Origin: Verrucomicrobia bacterium UBA7008
GTDB taxonomy: Bacteria > Verrucomicrobiota > Kiritimatiellia > RFP12 > UBA1067
Reading direction: 5' to 3'
DNA length: 11,332 bases
NCBI GenBank assembly: GCA_002449695.1
Contig: DJXI01000089.1
Location: forward strand, 1 to 11,332
The notes under the pieces were generated by a model. That model was given only the letters and a program-made list of their open reading frames with translations, was not told the DNA's origin and made no database searches. Positions 7,968 through 11,332 of this stretch are shown piece by piece. The position numbers and the translations under genes were made by a program. Each line of letters starts with the position of its first letter. Within the stretch, counting starts at the first letter, position 1.

Positions 7968-10900
7968 CTAGCCTTCGGTCGCTTCGAGCCACTTGATCTC
8001 GAGGCGCTGGGGGCTGACCGGCACCGCCGTGCCCAGCTCCTGCGCAAAGAGGCTGATGCGGTACTCTTCGAGCAGCCAGCGGTAGTCGTCGAACGCGGCG
8101 CGGCTCGCGAGCTTCACGCCGCGCGTCGCCGCGTCGAGGTACTGCTCCCAGAAGGGCGCGAAACGCTCTTCCTTCCTGCGGTCGGAGGCGGGGTTGAGGC
8201 GCGCGCGGTCGATGCGCACCTGGATCGCCTTGAAGTAGCGCGGATAATCCGCGATGCGCGCCGCCGGCACGTACCGCGCCCACTCCGGGAACGTCAGCCA
8301 CGCCACCTGCGTTTCGATGGCGTCGTAGATGTCCTGCGGCAGCGTCGACGCTTTCCAGAGGAGCCGCTGAACGTCCATCTCGATCTTCTTGATCTCGGCG
8401 GCGCTCGCGTGGGGCGCGGGCGGTGGCGGCGGCGGCACATGGCACGTTCGGAAGATCTCGTTGAGCTCGCGCGTTTCGACGAGCGTCGTCTTTCCGTCGT
8501 CCGAACGGACGCAGAAGCGCATCCGCAGGTGCGGCGGCAGCTTGATCGACTCGAACGCGTCGACCGGCAGCCGGATGCCGTTGTGCTCCTTGAGGATGCG
8601 CCGCAGCGCGTCCGTCAGCGGCTCGTCGCCCGGCTTCAGGAGCGGCAGGAGGATCGCCGTCGTGTCCGCGATCGGCAGGAGCAGCCGCCGGTGCGCGGAG
8701 GGGAGCGCGCCGAGCAGGAAGGCGACCTTTTCCGGCAGCAAGCCCGGCACGAGCCAGTCGGCGCGCCAGCGGCGCAGGAGCGGCGCGTCGCTTTCCTTGA
8801 CGGTCGCGGTGATGCCGTCCGTCTCGGGATCGTCGGGCGTGTGGCGGTAGGTGAGGCGGATTTGCGCGTTGCCGAGGCGGATCGTCTCGGGAAAGTCGGT
8901 GGACGACGCGCCCGCGTCCGTCAGCCATTCGGCCGGCTTCAGGCGGAAGCGCGCGTGTTCGGCCGGCGTCGCCGCGTAGAGCCACTTCTTGAGCTCGCCG
9001 CACGAGACGATCGGCGCGGGCACGGCCGCGTCGAAAAAGGCGGCGAGCCGGTCGAGGTCCATCAGCTCGGGACGGCGGCGGCGTTCGGCGCGGCGGCGCA
9101 GTTCGGCGATCAGCCGGAGGTTCTCGCGCACGGGCGCGGGCGGATGCGGGAATTCGCCGAGGACGAGCGCGTGCAGGATGAAGAGCCGGCGCGCGGTCAC
9201 GGGGTCGATGCGGCTGAAGTCGCGCCGGCGGCCGGGGACGATGACAAGGCCGTAGAGCGTCACCTGCTCCAGCGCGCGGACGAAGCCGTGCTCCGCGTCC
9301 CACTGCGGATCGCGGTAGCTGCGCTTGCAGATGTCGCCCGCCACGCGCTCGATCCAGCGCGGGTCGATCGTCGCCGCGTGGCGCGCGAAGAGGCGCGACG
9401 TGTCGACGAGTTCGCCCGCCATGATCCAGTCGGGCCGCTTTTTCGCGAGGATGGAGCCCGGATGGAGCGCAAAGCGCAGCGCGTGCGCGCCGCGGTATTC
9501 CGGCCGCTCGGGGTCGAGATGGCCGAGGCGGCCGAGGAGGCCCGACATCAGCGCCTGGTGGAGCGCGTCCGGCCCGCCGTTGTCGTTCACGACGTCGAGC
9601 TTCAGGCGCCGGGCGAGATCGGTCAGCTGGCGGACGAGGTTCTGCCAGTCGCGCAGCTTGGGATAGGAAAGGTACGTCTTCGTCGCGAGGCGGCGCAGCT
9701 GCGTCTGCGAGAGGCGGTCCGCCTGCTCCTGCCACCAGCGCCAGAGCTTGAGCGTGCCGAGGAAGTCGGAGCCCTGCACGCGGAAGGGCGCGTGCGCCTG
9801 GTCGGCGCGCTCCTTCTCGTCGACGGGCCGCCGCCGGGGATCGTCGCAGCTCATCGCCGCGACGACGGGCAGCGCCGACGGGAGCGTCGCGCGGTCGGCG
9901 GCGGCGAGCAGCATGCGCGCGAGGCGCGGTTCGACGGGGATGCGCGCAAGGGCGCGGCCGATCCGCGTCAGGACGACGCGCGCGTCGCCGGGCTGCCTGT
10001 CGTGCCCGATCGCGCCGAGCTCCAGCAGTTCGCGCAGGCCCGCGCGCACCATCGTCGGGCGTGGCGGATCGAGGAAGGGGAAGCGGTCGATCTCGCCGAG
10101 GCGCAGGTCGAGCATCGTCAGGATCACGCCCGCGAGCGAGCTGCGCAGGACCTCGGGCGGCGTGTACGCCTCGCGCGCGCGGAAATCCTCTTCGGAATAG
10201 AGGCGGATGCAGATGCCGGGGCCGACGCGGCCGCAGCGGCCCGCGCGCTGGCGGGCGCTCGCCTGCGAGATGCCTTCGATCTGGAGGCGCTGGATCTGCG
10301 TGCGGTGGACGTAGCGCGACAGGCGCGCGAGGCCCGAGTCGATGACGGCGCGGATGCCGGGGATCGTCACGGAGGTCTCCGCCACGTTGGTCGCCAGGAT
10401 GACGCGGCGCTTCGGCGACGGGCGGAACGCGCGCTGCTGCTCGGCGGCCGGGAGCGACGCGAGGAGCGGAATCACGTCGTCGCCGCGGTGGAAGGGCGAG
10501 CGCGCGAGGTGGTCGGCCGTCTCGCGGATGTCGCGCTCGCCCGGCAGGAAGACGAGCACGTCGTCGGCGGGCGGCAGCGTGCGCAGGGCGGCGGCGATGT
10601 CGCGCGGCAGGTCGGCCTCCTCGCCGTCGGCGGGCGGGCGGTAGCGGATGTCGATGGGGAAGAGGCGGCCGGGCACGACGACGGCGGGCGCGCCGTCGAA
10701 GAAGCGGGCGAACTTTTCCGTGTCGAGCGTCGCGGACGAGACGATGACCTTCAGGTCGCGGCGGCGCGCGAGGATGCGCTTGAGGATGCCGAGGAGGAAG
10801 TCGACGTTGAGCGTGCGCTCGTGCGCCTCGTCGATGATGATCGCGTCGTACGCCCGGAGGAGCGGATCGGCGCGCGTTTCCGCGAGAAGCACGCCGTCGG

Positions 10901-11225
10901 TCATGAACTTGACGCGCGTCGTGGCGGAGAGGGCGCGGGCGAAGCGGTGCTGGTAGCCGACGAGCGCGCCGAGGGGCGTCTTGAGCTCGGCGGCGACGCG
11001 CGTGGCGACGGTGACGGCGGCGAGGCGGCGCGGCTGGGTGCAGGCGATGCGCGCGAGGCCCAGCTCCATCGCCATCTTCGGCAGCTGGGTCGTCTTGCCC
11101 GAGCCCGTGTCGCCGCAGACGATGACGACCGGATGCGACTTGAGGAGCGACAGGATCTCCTCCCGATGGGCGCAGATCGGAAGCTCGCGGTTGTAGTTGA
11201 AGTCGATGGTGCTGTCGTTCGTCAT
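7968..11225 (-). CDS. hrpA: DEAH-box ATP-dependent RNA helicase HrpA
   Basis: A cytoplasmic 3'-5' RNA helicase of the DEAH/RHA family; E. coli HrpA is linked to mRNA processing and rescue of stalled or collided ribosomes. The 1085 residues carry Walker A GDTGSGKT (38-45), QPRRLAA (64-70), DEAH (132-135), SAT (164-166), NVAETSVTIPG (280-290) and QRAGRCGRVGPG (326-337). A helicase-associated HA2/winged-helix region follows to about 500. A long HrpA-specific C-terminal part (DUF3418) ends in EEYRISLFAQELGTAVPVS, close to the E. coli C-terminus as I remember it. It is roughly 200 residues shorter than E. coli HrpA (about 1300). Part of the difference is that the helicase core begins almost at the N-terminus. 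The start ATG at 11225 is followed directly by the conserved core and lies 12 bases after a -10 element, with no Shine-Dalgarno. HrpB is excluded by length and C-terminus. Confidence 0.95.
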   Translation of the reverse strand: MTNDSTIDFNYNRELPICAHREEILSLLKSHPVVIVCGDTGSGKTTQLPKMAMELGLARIACTQPRRLAAVTVATRVAAELKTPLGALVGYQHRFARALSATTRVKFMTDGVLLAETRADPLLRAYDAIIIDEAHERTLNVDFLLGILKRILARRRDLKVIVSSATLDTEKFARFFDGAPAVVVPGRLFPIDIRYRPPADGEEADLPRDIAAALRTLPPADDVLVFLPGERDIRETADHLARSPFHRGDDVIPLLASLPAAEQQRAFRPSPKRRVILATNVAETSVTIPGIRAVIDSGLARLSRYVHRTQIQRLQIEGISQASARQRAGRCGRVGPGICIRLYSEEDFRAREAYTPPEVLRSSLAGVILTMLDLRLGEIDRFPFLDPPRPTMVRAGLRELLELGAIGHDRQPGDARVVLTRIGRALARIPVEPRLARMLLAAADRATLPSALPVVAAMSCDDPRRRPVDEKERADQAHAPFRVQGSDFLGTLKLWRWWQEQADRLSQTQLRRLATKTYLSYPKLRDWQNLVRQLTDLARRLKLDVVNDNGGPDALHQALMSGLLGRLGHLDPERPEYRGAHALRFALHPGSILAKKRPDWIMAGELVDTSRLFARHAATIDPRWIERVAGDICKRSYRDPQWDAEHGFVRALEQVTLYGLVIVPGRRRDFSRIDPVTARRLFILHALVLGEFPHPPAPVRENLRLIAELRRRAERRRRPELMDLDRLAAFFDAAVPAPIVSCGELKKWLYAATPAEHARFRLKPAEWLTDAGASSTDFPETIRLGNAQIRLTYRHTPDDPETDGITATVKESDAPLLRRWRADWLVPGLLPEKVAFLLGALPSAHRRLLLPIADTTAILLPLLKPGDEPLTDALRRILKEHNGIRLPVDAFESIKLPPHLRMRFCVRSDDGKTTLVETRELNEIFRTCHVPPPPPPAPHASAAEIKKIEMDVQRLLWKASTLPQDIYDAIETQVAWLTFPEWARYVPAARIADYPRYFKAIQVRIDRARLNPASDRRKEERFAPFWEQYLDAATRGVKLASRAAFDDYRWLLEEYRISLFAQELGTAVPVSPQRLEIKWLEATEG

Positions 11226-11237
11226 GAAGCGAGCGAA

Positions 11238-11246
11238 AGTATATCA
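11238..11246 (-). promoter_or_regulatory. Extended -10 promoter of hrpA
   Basis: The minus strand reads TGATATACT within GCGGAATATGATATACT, 12 bases before the hrpA ATG. The predicted transcript start leaves about five bases of leader and no Shine-Dalgarno (the bases between are TTCGCTCGCTTC). The heptad repeats at 11262-11289 begin 15 bases upstream of the element and cover the region where a -35 element or activator site would lie. Confidence 0.7.
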
Positions 11247-11261
11247 TATTCCGCAATTTTT

Positions 11262-11289
11262 GACTTCAGACTTCGGACTTCTGACTTCA
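11262..11289. repeat. Four tandem 7-base units GACTTCN upstream of hrpA
   Basis: GACTTC begins at 11262, 11269, 11276 and 11283, an exact 7-base period, each followed by a variable base (A, G, T, A). A 10-base inverted copy, CGAAGTCTGA, at 11323-11332 is the reverse complement of TCAGACTTCG (11266-11275) and reaches the window edge, so an opposing array may continue beyond it. Between them, ACGGC (11301-11305) and GCCGT (11316-11320) can pair. Function is unknown. A long stem-loop, a terminator of an upstream gene, or a protein-binding array are all possible. Confidence 0.8.
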
Positions 11290-11322
11290 ATGTTGAGGCC
11301 ACGGCGGAGGGCTTTGCCGTTT

Positions 11323-11332
11323 CGAAGTCTGA
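11323..11332. repeat. Inverted copy of the GACTTC heptads at the window edge
   Basis: CGAAGTCTGA is an exact reverse complement of bases 11266-11275. It ends at the last base of the window, so its full extent is unknown. Together with the tandem units it could form a stem with a spacer of about 47 bases. Confidence 0.65.

Noticed and set aside
7916..8047. A longer N-terminus for the DEAD-box helicase
   Set aside because: The extra 44 residues are Arg/Ser-rich, overlap hrpA, span the promoter and do not resemble the family. MFDDTIFGKL is the expected beginning.

Overview
This window is ordinary chromosomal DNA from a GC-rich bacterium (by eye about two thirds G+C, with strong G/C preference at third codon positions). 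It holds six complete genes in three transcription directions and almost no spare DNA. A signal-peptide-bearing double SGNH esterase, a UDP-glucose dehydrogenase of the form best known from animals and plants, and a HrpA/RhlE helicase pair together suggest a gut or rumen member of the PVC superphylum, perhaps Kiritimatiellota/Lentisphaerae-like. That assignment is inference from gene flavour and is weak.

Layout. Bases 1-110 hold a short cluster of a degenerate 14-base repeat and a perfect hairpin. Bases 111-2264 (minus) encode a secreted two-domain carbohydrate esterase (sialate O-acetylesterase-like domain plus GDSL/PAF-acetylhydrolase-like domain). Bases 2265-2387 are a divergent promoter region. 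Bases 2388-6553 (plus) form a tight four-gene operon: UDP-glucose 6-dehydrogenase, arginyl-tRNA synthetase, a Nudix hydrolase and the acyl-phosphate glycerol-3-phosphate acyltransferase PlsY. The operon converges, across a 24-base GC palindrome, on a RhlE-like DEAD-box RNA helicase (6578-7915, minus). Upstream of that gene lies the DEAH-box RNA helicase HrpA (7968-11225, minus). The last 107 bases hold the hrpA promoter and a 7-base tandem repeat with an inverted copy at the window edge.

How the genes relate. The plus operon mixes nucleotide-sugar supply (UDP-glucuronate), translation (Arg-tRNA), nucleotide clean-up and the first step of phospholipid synthesis: a housekeeping growth operon rather than a pathway. 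The two helicases are RNA/ribosome maintenance enzymes. The esterase would de-acetylate host or plant glycans outside the cytoplasm.

I found no new multi-gene system. The most informative signal is regulatory. All four transcription units begin with the same extended -10 element, TGNTATACT, preceded by an A/T stretch. In three of them the start codon lies only 10-12 bases after it and has no Shine-Dalgarno sequence, which predicts leaderless mRNAs. The esterase gene, argS and plsY instead carry Shine-Dalgarno sequences. Other points for a second look are a patch of atypical codons and a hairpin inside argS, and two short-repeat clusters at the window ends.
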